The notes under the pieces: model-generated
Databases searched by the model: none
What the model saw: the letters and a program-made list of their open reading frames with translations, nothing else
Told to the model about the DNA's origin: nothing
Source: Tuctoria greenei
Lineage: Eukaryota > Streptophyta > Magnoliopsida > Poales > Poaceae
Direction: 5' to 3'
DNA: 64,000 bases
Assembly (NCBI GenBank): GCA_036927565.1
Contig: JAYESD010000002.1
Span: 224,523,605-224,587,604 of the forward strand
Translations under genes and position numbers: made by a program
Shown: positions 50,580-60,551 of the stretch, piece by piece
How the letters are laid out: every line of letters starts with the position of its first letter
Numbering within the stretch: position 1 is the first letter of the stretch

Positions 50580-53500
50580 TTGAAGATGGACCGCCGAGCG
50601 TGGATGTACAACATGTCAAGACCTGATCCTACGTACATTCAAAATGTTGCAAATTTTATTGAGGCATCCAAGAGACATGCGAAGATGCAAAAGATAGATG
50701 ACATAATATGTCCATGTATCGACTTCAAAAATAAGATTGCTTGGATAGATATTATAGTAATCCAATCTCACTTGGTAAAAAGAGGTTTCAAAGAAAACTA
50801 CACAATATGGACAAGGCATGGTGAGTTAGATACACATGAAGTGGAAAAAGATGATGAGAGAGGCCCATATGACGATAATGTTCATATCGATGATGGTAGT
50901 GACAAGCAAGATGGTGATGATGATGATGAGTTTGATTGTGAGGAGATATTGCGTTACATTGAACCACAATTTATTTCTATGAGAGCAAGTAAAAGTTTAA
51001 GTAAAATGGAGACATTGTAGAATGCGGCAACGGAGCTTTTATATGATGAATCAAAGGGTTGTGATAAAGAGTTCACTACATTGCGTGCAGTTCTAGAACT
51101 ACTAAAGTTGAAGGCCACACACGGATGGTCTGATTGTAGTTTCTCTGATCTTTTGAATCTTTTTGCAGAAATTCTTCCAAATCCCAATAAATTACCCAGA
51201 AGCACTTATAAAAGCCAATAAACTTCTTTGCCCGATAGCACTAGATATGACAAAAATACATGTTTGTGTGAACCATTGTATTTTGTATCGCAAAGAGCAT
51301 GAGCTCACAACTAGATGCCCCATCTGCGGTGTCAGAAGATACAAGAAGGACTACAATCACCAGTATGTTACCAACATGAATAAGACCCATAAGAATAAGA
51401 AGTTTATTATTTCCCTGAAGGTGACGATGATGATACTTCTGATGATGCAGGCGAAAAGAATGAGAGAAAAATTCCTGCCTTGGTGATGTGGTACCTTCCA
51501 GTAATTGACCACTTGAAGCGTTTGTTCTCAAACCCTAGGGAGGCTAAACTTATGCGTTGGCATTCCGAGTAGCGCAGGAAGAATGGAAAACATATTCGAC
51601 ACCCTGGTGATGCAACCCAGTCGAAAATTTTTGATATTCAGTATACAGAATTTGCAAAGGAAATCAGAAATGTATGGTTTGCCTTGCGTACAAACGGAAT
51701 GAATCCGTTTGGTGAAAAAAGAAGCATACACAGCACATGAACTGTGGTCTTAACGATGTACAACCTACCGACGTAGTTGTGTCACAAAAGAAAATATATT
51801 TTGTTATCTGTTCTTATCCAAGGTCCAAAACAACCCGGTATCCAAATTGATATGTTCTTGGAACATTTAATGGAAGATATGGTGAAATTGTGGAATGAAG
51901 GGGTACATACATGGGATGAGTACAAGCGGGAGTATTTCACGCTAAGAGCAATGATATTCGTTATCGTGCATGATTATCACGGTCTGTTTACATTATCAGA
52001 ACAAATGAAATTGAAGATAGGTTGTGTAAGGTGCATAGATGGAACTGGACTTTTATACCTCACTTCATCCAGGAAGACGGTGCACATGAGACACTGATGG
52101 TTCTTGGCAGATATACACAAGTATAGGAAGGTGAAAGAACAATTTGATAACACAACCAAAAAAGATATAGCACCAAAACCTTACAGTGGAAAACTCGTGT
52201 TCAAAATGGTCAAGAACATTCATATTGCTTTCGGTAAGGGCAAAAAATGTAAACGAACAAAGAGAAAGAAAAATGCATCTTTGGGTGATACAACTGACAC
52301 GACTTTCAAGAAACCATCAATTTTTTTTCAAGCATCTTTCATATTGGAAGAACCTGGAATTTTGCCGTAGTATTGATTTCATGCACGTTACAAAGAACGT
52401 ATTTGACAGCATCATTGGGACCTTGCTAGACATGCCGAGGAAAATAAAGGACAAATTAAAATCACTTATCGACCTAGTAAATTTTGATATGAGACCAGAA
52501 CTTCACCCGGTAGAAAAGGCGAACGAGAAGCATTACCTTCCCCCAGCCAGCTACAACTTGACACTACAAGAGAAAAAAGCAATTTGTGAATGCTTGCGTA
52601 GGATCAGAGTGCCCATGAGTTTCTCATCCAATATCTGCAAACTAGTCTCGATGAAAGACTTGTTTTTATTCGCCTATAATTCTCACGACTCTCACATGAT
52701 TATGACAGTGTTCCTTTCCATTGCAATATGAGTAATCGAACCTGAGCATGTAAAAGTTGTCATCACACATTGGTGTTACTTCTTCAATGCAGTATCACAA
52801 AAGGTGATAGCATGTGAAGACTTAGACTATTTGAAAACATACATCATCGAGACTATGTGCAAGCTTGAGATGTGTTTCCCATAATCCTTTTTTATATGTA
52901 AGTACACCTAATCATACATCTTCTTGATCAGATAAAAGCATTCGAACCACTATATTTACATCATATGTTTTCGTTGGAGAGATATTTAGGAGTATTAAAA
53001 GGTTATGTGCGGAACCGTGCTCACCCAGTTCAATTATGGGAGGCTACACACCACTAAAGAAGTGATTGTGGGTTGCGTTGATTACATCAAAGATGAAAAG
53101 CGGATAGGTGTGCCTATACCAGTACATGAGGGTAGTCTACTTGGGAGAGGCAATGTGGGTAAGAAAACTTTTATTGTTCACGATTACAAATTAGTACACC
53201 GTGCACATTTTGGTATACTACAATAGCTCGCAATAGCTGAGTCGTACATCGAGGAACACCAAATTGAGCTTCACAGAAAAACCAAGGCCGCACAGAGGAC
53301 TGAATCATGAAAGAGCACAAAAGATATTTCACTGAATGGTTAATGGACAAAAATATACCATATGGAAACTCTATAGAAGAGGCAACAATGAAGAAGTTGG
53401 CTTATGGCCCATCTACTTTGGTGACATCATGGCAAGCATATGACATCAATGGTTGCACATTTTACTCTAAGGAAAAAGACGTTAAGAGTGTTGCACAAAA

Positions 53501-53960
53501 TATGGTGTTTGTATAGAGATTTATGAACCACAAGGGCAGAAGGCCACATACTTCAGGTTCATAGAGGAAATATGCAAACAAGATTATGGCGAAGGAATGC
53601 TAATGCCCGTATTTAAGTGCGAATGGGTCAAACATCCAAATGGTGTGAAAGTGGAGAACTATGGGCTAACACTGGTACAATTGGACAAAGTGGGTTATAA
53701 AGATGACTCATGGGTTTTTGCCGATCGTGTTGCACAAGTTTTCTATGTAAAGGATCCAGGAACTGAGAAGATGCACGTAGTTGTTTCTGGAAGCAAAATA
53801 TTGTTGGGGTTGAGAATGTGGGAGATAATGAAGAGGAATATAATCAATATGAAGATATGTACCTTTTTACCGAACCAGAAAACATCAAGCACGTAGAGAG
53901 AAGCATTAAAAAAGATTTGAAACTCTATATGCAAGAAGATGTCAATGCTAGAAAAATGTA
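50580..53960 (+). pseudogene. CACTA-2 TNP2-type transposase (TNPD-like), decayed
   Basis: Domains in order. N-terminal transposase-associated domain: MDRRAWMYNMSRPDPTYIQN (50586), CPCIDFKNKIAWIDIIVIQS, HLVKRGFKENYTIWTRHGE. An acidic region follows to a stop at 51018-51020. TNP2 core (Transposase_21): ALVMWYLPVIDHLKRLFSNP, ALRTNGMNPFGE, SVLIQGPKQPGIQIDMFLEH, RAMIFVIVHDYHGLFTLSEQ, IDFMHVTKNVFDSIIGTLLD (52374 onward). A DUF4218-like part: DLDYLKTYIIETMCKLEMCF, SLERYLGVLKGYVRNRAHPV. A DUF4216-like part: SWQAYDINGCTFYSKEKDVK, VFKCEWVKHPNGVKVENYGL, RVAQVFYVKDPGTEKMHVVV. The enzyme would bind and cut the element termini in the nucleus. At least ten stops or frame changes; no functional product as read. 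Confidence 0.88.
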
Positions 53961-54039
53961 TGATATATATTGTACATATTTGAAATATTTCAATGAAGCT
54001 TTAATATTTTAATTTGACATTTTTTTCTTTTTATGAATT

Positions 54040-54180
54040 TGTTCATATATGTAGGTATATGTATGTATGTGTATATCATGTATATGTATATATTATTATA
54101 TATACATGTAAATTATATATATATATATAGTATAATATATACATATATAATATATTACTATAAAATGTTCAGAAAAATAT
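54040..54180. repeat. TA-rich low-complexity stretch
   Basis: Runs of TATATA with GTATGTATGTGTATA, in both strands nearly pure A/T. Open frames across it (Tyr/Ile-rich) are artefacts. Confidence 0.8.
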
Positions 54181-54204
54181 TATTGGATATTTTTCTTTTA
54201 ATCT

Positions 54205-54560
54205 CTTTCACAGTCGATCGGTAAGTAAAAATCGTTTGTGAAAACATAGGGAGCATCACATGTGGTCCGTATAAAAGACCGCATAAATATATGCACCACT
54301 ACATGCGGTTCTTTATTAATGACGTCTGTACAAACATTGTCCTTACCCATGCGGTTGTTTATTAAAAACCGTTTGTGATGTCTGAACTAGTACATGCGGT
54401 TCTTTATTAATAACCGTTTTTGATGATCATGTATTTACTCTGGTGGTGGTTCCTGAAAAACTGTCTGTGATGTTTGAGCATCACAGATGGTTATTGTATC
54501 TTTCGACATCACGGACGCATTTTTTAACAGACCGCCTTTGTTAAAAAATTGATGCGCATG
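54205..54560. repeat. Right subterminal repeats of CACTA-2
   Basis: Repeated CATGCGGTTCTTTATTAATA / AACCGTTTGTGATG-type motifs in inverted pairs, matching the left array in form and flanking the right terminus. Confidence 0.83.
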
Positions 54561-54583
54561 TGCAAATGCTTTTTGTAGTACTG

Positions 54584-56189
54584 GCAATTTTCTTGATTTA
54601 ATGTATCACAAACTACACAGAAATATATCATTTGTCCATCTTATCGTTACATACAAGAAAATCTGATAAGGGTTCACTTCTTTTTAGAATCACCAACATA
54701 TTAGCTAAAGATCTAAATTCAATAGCATGATTCGTTGACCTCCATTCTGTCGCGTATGTGGCGCGCTTGGTGGAACCCATTAGATTGGGTGTTTTAGGAG
54801 TTCACGTGGCACTTGATGACCTATACGTCCTCGCACGGCAGGGACCCGACGCTACGAGGTTCCGGGAGTGGCACGTGTGCGTGGGGCCAACACCACGCTC
54901 GGACGCCTCTGCTTGGCCCGTGTCCTAAGACTGCCCACACCGGTCCTACTGTAAAGAATACTGAGTTGTGTAAATTTAGAGTAAATGCTGTAAAAATAGA
55001 AGGAGAATAATGTATAGAGTAGAGTATAGAGTAACGGGTGCGGATAGCCTATGTCACGCGCACCACCACCCAGCTTGCCCCGCCTGCCTTTCTTCTTCTA
55101 GAAGCTTCTGTCCTTGCCATGCCGGGCACGCCTCGGAGGGTCCGCTGCTCTGCACGGAATAGGCACGGGACCGTCAAGCCACCAGCAGCAACTCGCCTCC
55201 CCGCAGGTGGCCCCATTTACGTATCGGGAGATAAAAGGATGGAATGCGGCACGTGCATGACGCCCTCGACGAGCCTAGCGCACGAGTGGAAGCTACGTGC
55301 CATCATTTCGGCAGCCGGGAACGGCGTCAGCGAGACACTGGTAGGTTAGCTTAGATCATATAGACAATAGTTGCGTGCGAGCTATCGCAAAAAGTTTGTG
55401 ATAGTTCATGTTATCTTAAGAGACGACATATATTTTGTTTGCAATTCCAAGAAAAAAATCACCGAGATCTTATTGTCGACTAAGGCCTGTCAGCATGTAA
55501 CTGAAGCGACTTTCGCAGTAACCCGGCAGGTATGCATGCATCATCGGTTCCACGGCAGCGGTACGATGTAAAGTGTACTAAGAAATAATATTTAATTTTT
55601 TTATAAGTGTATATATTAGAATTATAGAGTATATAGAGTATGATTTAGAAGTTGCTGGTGCGGATGGTCTGAGGGGCGGATCTACAGAGACCATAAAGCA
55701 TGATCCCCCTACTGTCCGTCCAATGGAAAACCTCACTTGTGCCCACAGAGAAGAGGACTTGGGGTTAAATGTTCAAGATGAATAATAAGCACATCATTTG
55801 CTCGACGAAATGATTTAGTGAAAAAGAAATTAGTTGAAAGTTTAAATCTATGTATGACATCATGCATTTTCTAGAGTATGTGTTCAACCTCTAAGACTTC
55901 TATCTGGATCCATTACTGTCTAGAATCGAGCCATTACTAAAGTAGCGTCACTTATATCTGGTTCCGACACCACGAAGGTAGTGTCACCCATATCTAATTT
56001 CAGCACCGCGGTGCCAAGACACGACCCAAAAAGACATTTTGGCTTACATGTCAAGTCTGTAGGGGTCTTCTATATTCACATATGCTAATTCACAGAGAGT
56101 ACAATAATTGGGACCACATATGTCAAGAGATGTGATTTACTTCCTCGAAAAAAATCCTAAAAAGATATGTGGTTCACAGATAATATTAT
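54584..56189. other. DNA between CACTA-2 and CACTA-3
   Basis: No gene I can support. A GC-rich part (54810-55350) holds two open frames without recognisable domains. AT-rich DNA follows. Terminal-repeat-like words AGACTGCCCACACCGG (54929) and, inverted, GGGTGCGGATAGCCT (55036) and GGTGCGGATGGTCT (55660) suggest one or two small inverted-repeat elements. Confidence 0.4.
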
Positions 56190-56268
56190 TACTCCCTTCG
56201 TTCCAATTCATTTGATCTTTAAGACATTTTTTAAAACTATGAAAAAATAAATTGACAATTTTACCCTA
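56190..56268 (+). mobile_element. Stowaway-like MITE fragment
   Basis: TACTCCCTTCGTTCCAATTC, close to the Stowaway terminus TACTCCCTCCGTTCC, followed by TTTGATCTTTAAGACATTTT. The other end is absent; the CACTA-3 terminus begins just after. Confidence 0.6.
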
Positions 56269-56309
56269 CCATGCTACAAGAATCAGATTGAACTGCAACA
56301 GCCGTAGTC

Positions 56310-56525
56310 ATCGCAACTAAGTGAAAAATCGTCGTAAATAAGCTATTTACAATGGTTTTCATTATTTGCGATGATTTCTGACCATCACAAATTATTTGTT
56401 GTAAATAAACTTATTTACGACGGCCACCGTCGTAAATAAAGTGATTTATAAAGGTGGCCCTAACCAGCCATAAATAAGGGCTCAAGCTCTGTGGGTGGGC
56501 CGGGTCTCCTTATTTATGACGATTC
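56310..56525. repeat. Subterminal repeats of CACTA-3
   Basis: CGTCGTAAATAAG (56331), TTATTTACGACGG (56407), CCGTCGTAAATAAAG (56427), CCATAAATAAGG (56468) and CCTTATTTATGACG (56510), in alternating orientation. Confidence 0.75.
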
Positions 56526-56538
56526 TTGGGACCGCCAT

Positions 56539-57369
56539 TGTCGATTTGCGTGATCGACACTTCCCCTGGTATTACTGGATCGTAGCCTGCAGAGGTTCGT
56601 ATTTTGTTGGGACGCGCGCGAGATTGCGAACAAGACAGTGACACAAGGAGTTTTACGTGGTTCGGGCTGCCTAAGCGTAATACCCTACTCCACGGGTGTT
56701 GTTGTATGTATGAGTATGTGATGGCTTGTGTGTGTTTGAGCTTTCTTGTCCCTATACCGTGCCGCACAACCTTTTTATAGTACAAGGACTGGTCGTTACA
56801 TTGTCAGCCTGGCCCGACATGTGGTCCTGGCGGTAGTTAATTGCCTAATACATGATCTATGAATATTAAACATAATTAACAGTGTGATAACGCGTCTTAA
56901 TGACGGCGTTATCGGTGTTAAGAGTTCTCTGATCGTGATATGGTATTAATGACACGTAATCGGATCTTGTAACTATAGGTTTGACTGCCTCTTGAATATT
57001 CGTGTCGTTGGAGATCCGCTAGTCTCCTCGTTACTGTCTTAGGTCCGGAGGCTCGAACGTGGCGGCTCCAGAGCTTCCCATCATGGGGAGGCAGGCCCGG
57101 AGCCACTATACACGTGGCACCATAGGAGCTTCCCTCTACTGGGGTTAGGTCCGGGGTCACTGGACACATGGCAAGACCAGAGCTTCCCTAAGAAAGGAGT
57201 TAGGTCCGGCCTTGTGTTACACGTGGTGGTGCCGGAGCTACCCAAACAAGGGAGGCGGGTCCAGTGCTGTGTAACACGTGCAGCCTTCGGAAGTCTTCAA
57301 CTCAGATGGGTGGAACTCCTTAGCGTTTCTTGCGGTATCATGGGGTACCCAGTATGCAGGGTACCGACA
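56539..57369 (-). repeat. 3' LTR of Tat-3
   Basis: 831 bp, plus-strand TGTCGATTTGCG to GGTACCGACA. Minus-strand TATA box at 56771-56779. Boxes CACGTG at 57111, CACATG at 57165, CACGTG at 57220 and 57275, spaced 54, 55 and 55 bp, within tandem units that also carry CCGGAGCTTCCC and TTAGGTCCGG words. Confidence 0.88.
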
Positions 57370-57392
57370 GTGGCCTCCAGGCCACCTCTCGG
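57370..57392 (-). other. Polypurine tract region of Tat-3
   Basis: Minus strand CCGAGAGGTGGCCTGGAGGC followed by CAC, abutting the LTR. Confidence 0.65.
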
Positions 57393-57764
57393 AGAAATCA
57401 ATTGGGTTAAGTTATTCTACCAGAGGTGGGGCCATCTTCGATTCCCGTGCTGTGGCTTCAAAGGTCTTCTGATGTGTCGTTGGGATGACGGTCTGTAGTT
57501 AAACCATCATTGTGTGGTGTTCCTTGATGCGGTGGGTGAGATCCTGGCGTGCAGATCTCACGCAATTGAAGGTCACTAGTTCCCAATACGAAAACTGTAT
57601 CGGTTCCGCGCGCCCTGTCATTGCGCCGCCCTCGGGCTTCCAACTTCCCATCATGACAACAGTTCACCTGGGGTAATAACTTTGGCCTTTCCGCCCGAGT
57701 GGACCTAGGGCCATTCGTCATTGGGAGCGTAGATTTCTAAAATGTGATCTTGATCCTTTTGCGG

Positions 57765-57805
57765 TTTCCATCCAAGCGTTGCGGAGGCTTAATTAAGAAG
57801 AAAGC
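57765..57805 (+). promoter_or_regulatory. Candidate antisense promoter block, Tat-3
   Basis: GTTTCCATCCAAGCGTTGCG then GAGGCTTAATTAAGAAGAAAG, about 100 bp before the ATG at 57905. Confidence 0.55.
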
Positions 57806-57904
57806 TAGCACGGTTTGAGGACTCTTTACGCGTTCATTCGAACTTGCGCTCAAAGTCTCCAAACTTTCGCATAGCCCTTCCACCTTTTGCTCCACTTAGC
57901 TGCG

Positions 57905-59296
57905 ATGGAGTTGGGTCTTCCCCGCAGCAAGATCAAGACCAACAAAGAGTTGTCGAGGGTCCAGACCTACGTGGGGTGGTCCAGTGACTCCTGCAACAAG
58001 GACATCCGCTTCGGCAAGCTCCCCTTCAAGAAGGAGCGCACCAGAGAGATGGTGTACTTCTCAGCGTACGCCATGGTGGGTCTGATCCCACCTTTTTTGA
58101 GCTTTCTCTTGATGCTGCTGAATTTCTACGGCCTTGAGTTTCATCATCTCAGCCCCCGCTCCCTCTTGCTGGTGGCGACCTTCATCCACTTCTACGAGAT
58201 GTGGGTGGGTGTGCCTCCGTGCATTGAGCTGTTTCAGACCTTCTTCACGGTCCACACCAGTGGAAAGGGAACGGAGTTGATTGGCTTATACTACTTTGTG
58301 AAGTGCTAGAATTGCCCTTTAAAGTACTTGAAGGCCTTCCCCTCCGGCAAGTGGGACGACTCGAAGAAAGACCGGGTGATCATCACAGTGGAGGAGCACG
58401 AGAGGTTGGACCTGCCCAAGGGCCTCCCCAATGTCGACACCGACGCCTGGAACGTAGTTCTGGAGCTGTCAGATGCATGCAAGCCCATCTCGACAAGGAT
58501 CCAGGAATGCGCGGAGGGTGGAGTGACCCCTCAGATGGTCTTTGACAATTTCCTGATGAACAGGTGGGCTCCACTGAAGACTAGGGAGCGATCCGCATGG
58601 TTTTTTAATAGTGAGATGGATCATAACTGAATTGAAGTTGGTTTGAATACCAACTTGGATGATGAAGCTTTGAAGCTCCATCTCAAGAAATTTCAGAATG
58701 GAGTTATCTCCCGCGACGCCCTGGCTCCGCCGGCTGCCTTCGTGCCTCTGAACATGGTTCCAAAGGTTAGCAGGGAGAACTGGAGGAGAATGTCGGCACT
58801 AGATGACCTCGTCGTGGTCGAGAGGTGTTAGACCTCCGGGGTTGCAATCCCCAAAGCTTCAGAGAGGGTGGCCCCCACTGCTCCAAGCCAAGGTTGATGG
58901 CGCTGTCAAGGGCAAGGGCAAGGGCAAGGAGCCGACTAAATCTTCCAGCCGGAAGAGGAAGTTGAGGCATGCTGATGGAAGCTCCGTCAGGTCGGCTCTG
59001 ACTTCAACAACCCCTTCTCCCCAGCGAAGCAGATCTTTGGCGGCCACGCCTCCTTCGGTGGTGGTGTCCTCGAGGAGCACTAGCTTCGGTAGATTGACTC
59101 CGATCCCAACGTCGACCATGAGTCCCATGTCCGGAGGTCCTTCCCAGCCGAGGGAGGTCCCGACTGAGGCAACGCCGACGATGGCGACAGGTCCCGGGCA
59201 GCAATGCAGAACTTCTCCCACACCAACTATGGTGGGTTCTTGCTCCGATCGACCGATGAAGAAATTCCGCGCCAGCTGGAGTGGTAGCATCCCTAG
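57905..59296 (+). pseudogene. Tat-3 antisense gene, exon 1 (Transposase_28-type)
   Basis: ATG at 57905. MELGLPRSKIKTNKELSRVQ, VGWSSDSCNKDIRFGKLPFK, MVYFSAYAMVGLIPPFLSFL, HFYEMWVGVPPCIELFQTFF, a stop at 58308-58310, AFPSGKWDDSKKDRVIITVE, TPQMVFDNFLMNRWAPLKTR, a stop at 58628-58630, LNTNLDDEALKLHLKKFQNG, a stop near 58829, then a frame change into KSSSRKRKLRHADGSSVRSA, ending AGTGGTAGCATCCCTAG at the donor. Same order and spacing as Tat-1 and Tat-2. Confidence 0.85.
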
Positions 59297-59373
59297 GTAA
59301 GTCTGTTGCACTCAACTTGGATTGCTACTTTTGTTTTTATCATGTCTTGAATCTTTTGATCCTTCGTTTGCAG
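59297..59373 (+). other. Intron of the Tat-3 antisense gene
   Basis: 77 bp, CCCTAG|GTAAGT to CGTTTGCAG|GGTGTC. Confidence 0.88.
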
Positions 59374-59927
59374 GGTGTCAAAGAAGGGAACCAAAGCTAC
59401 GGCACCTGCTACAGCGATGAGGCTGTGCATGCGGAGGCTCCAGCTCTGACCCCTACACCTCTCCAAGTGGCGGCTGAGGTCACGATGGCTCTGGCGCCAG
59501 CTATCGTGGATCTGGATCCAGAAGCGTCGCTACAGGCTCCCGTGGTAGCGCCGTACCACATGGGAGAAGTTTGTGAAGATGCTCCAGCGGCTGCAGCTCT
59601 GGTGACTAAAGCTCCGGTGCAGGAGAAGGAAGTGGCGGCAGCTCCAACATTTGAGCTGGAGGTAACCAAAGCTCCGACACCTGTGTCGAAAGTTGTTGAA
59701 GATCCAGCGGTTGAGTCGGAGGTGCCTGAAGTTCCTGCCTCCATGCTGGAGATTGTTGAAGCTCCAGCACCTTAGCCGGATGCAATGGAAGTACCAGCGC
59801 CTGAGCCGGTGGTGGTGATGGGGGCTCGAAACGAAGCTCCAACGTCAGCCCTGGAGACAATTACTTTGGAGGCGCCCATGTCCGAGCCAGAACACCCAGA
59901 AGAGTCGGCGGCGGGCCCTCCTCCCAC
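59374..59927 (+). pseudogene. Tat-3 antisense gene, exon 2, truncated by insertion
   Basis: Starts GGTGTCAAAGAAGGG, as in Tat-2, then shifts frame into HAEAPALTPTPLQVAAEVTM, PEASLQAPVVAPYHMGEVCE and the Pro/Glu/Val/Ala repeats (VVEDPAVESEVPEVPASMLE). A stop lies at 59773-59775, and it continues MSEPEHPEESAAGPPP before the Tekay LTR starts at 59928. The coiled-coil half lies beyond the insertion. Confidence 0.82.
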
Positions 59928-60054
59928 TGTAACACCCTCATTTTCATGCATCATGCCCTACATATATTCATATACATGTTTAACATTAATCCACCTAAAG
60001 ATGAATAAGTTTAAAATTGATTTGGAACAAAACCGCACTTAAAATTCTGGAAAG

Positions 60055-60375
60055 TGCGGACTAGTCTGATTTTGGTGCGGACTAGTCTGATTTCTCTCTG
60101 ACCTTGGTCGGACTTGTCTGTTTTTGCTGCGCACTAGTCCGTTTTTTCCTCTGGACACTTTCGGACTTGTCCGGTCTTATGCGGACTAGTACGGTGTTCC
60201 AAGAATCCTTGAAAATTTGCTAAGTCGCAGGACTTGTTGGGACTAGTCTGGTGTTCCAGCGGACTTGTCCTTTTTCCACTCTGACTAAAGTTGGACTTGT
60301 ACGATTTTTGGTCAGAGTTGTCCGATTTCTCTCTGGACAACTTCGGACTAGTCCGGTCCTTTTTGGACTTGTCCG
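60055..60375. repeat. Array of CGGACTAGTCCG-type palindromes in Tekay U3
   Basis: About 13 copies in 320 bp, for example CGGACTAGTCTG at 60058 and 60078, CGGACTTGTCCG near 60162, CGGACTAGTACG near 60182, and a perfect CGGACTAGTCCG at 60344-60355. Two more lie downstream at about 60905 and 60923. The array ends 170 bp upstream of the TATA box. Confidence 0.88.
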
Positions 60376-60543
60376 ATATTTCACGACTCTGAATTAATCC
60401 TTTGTTTTACGACTTGTTTCTTGGGTTTCACGTTAAGTGGGCCTAGGGAAGCCGTGCCTAACTCTTTTAGAGCCCATGTGGGACTCTAAACCGGCCTCTA
60501 CTCATGTCAAACTCGAAATCCATCTAACCCTAGCCTCCACCTC

Positions 60544-60551
60544 TATATAAA
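60544..60551 (+). promoter_or_regulatory. TATA box of the Tekay-type LTR
   Basis: TATATAAA in CCTCTATATAAACAACCCC, with a TTGACATC-type leader following. Confidence 0.75.

Larger units (their letters stand above)
29783..54583 (+). mobile_element. CACTA (En/Spm) element CACTA-2, containing a nested Tat gypsy
   Basis: Left terminus CACTGCTACAATAAG (29783-29797) and right terminus (minus strand, from 54583) CAGTACTACAAAAAGC form an imperfect inverted repeat. Flanks GTA and GCA are a 2-of-3 target duplication. Subterminal repeats of the AGGCGGTTCTTT / AACCGCCTGTGA type lie at both ends. Inside are a plus-strand TNP2-type transposase (50580-53960) and a minus-strand second gene with an Ulp1-like C-terminal part (47090 to 30470), the latter split by Tat-2. 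Without the 12.67-kb insertion the element is about 12.1 kb. Both genes are decayed. Confidence 0.82.

Noticed and set aside
54033..54224. Tyr/Ile-rich small membrane-like protein
   Set aside because: TA-repeat low complexity only.
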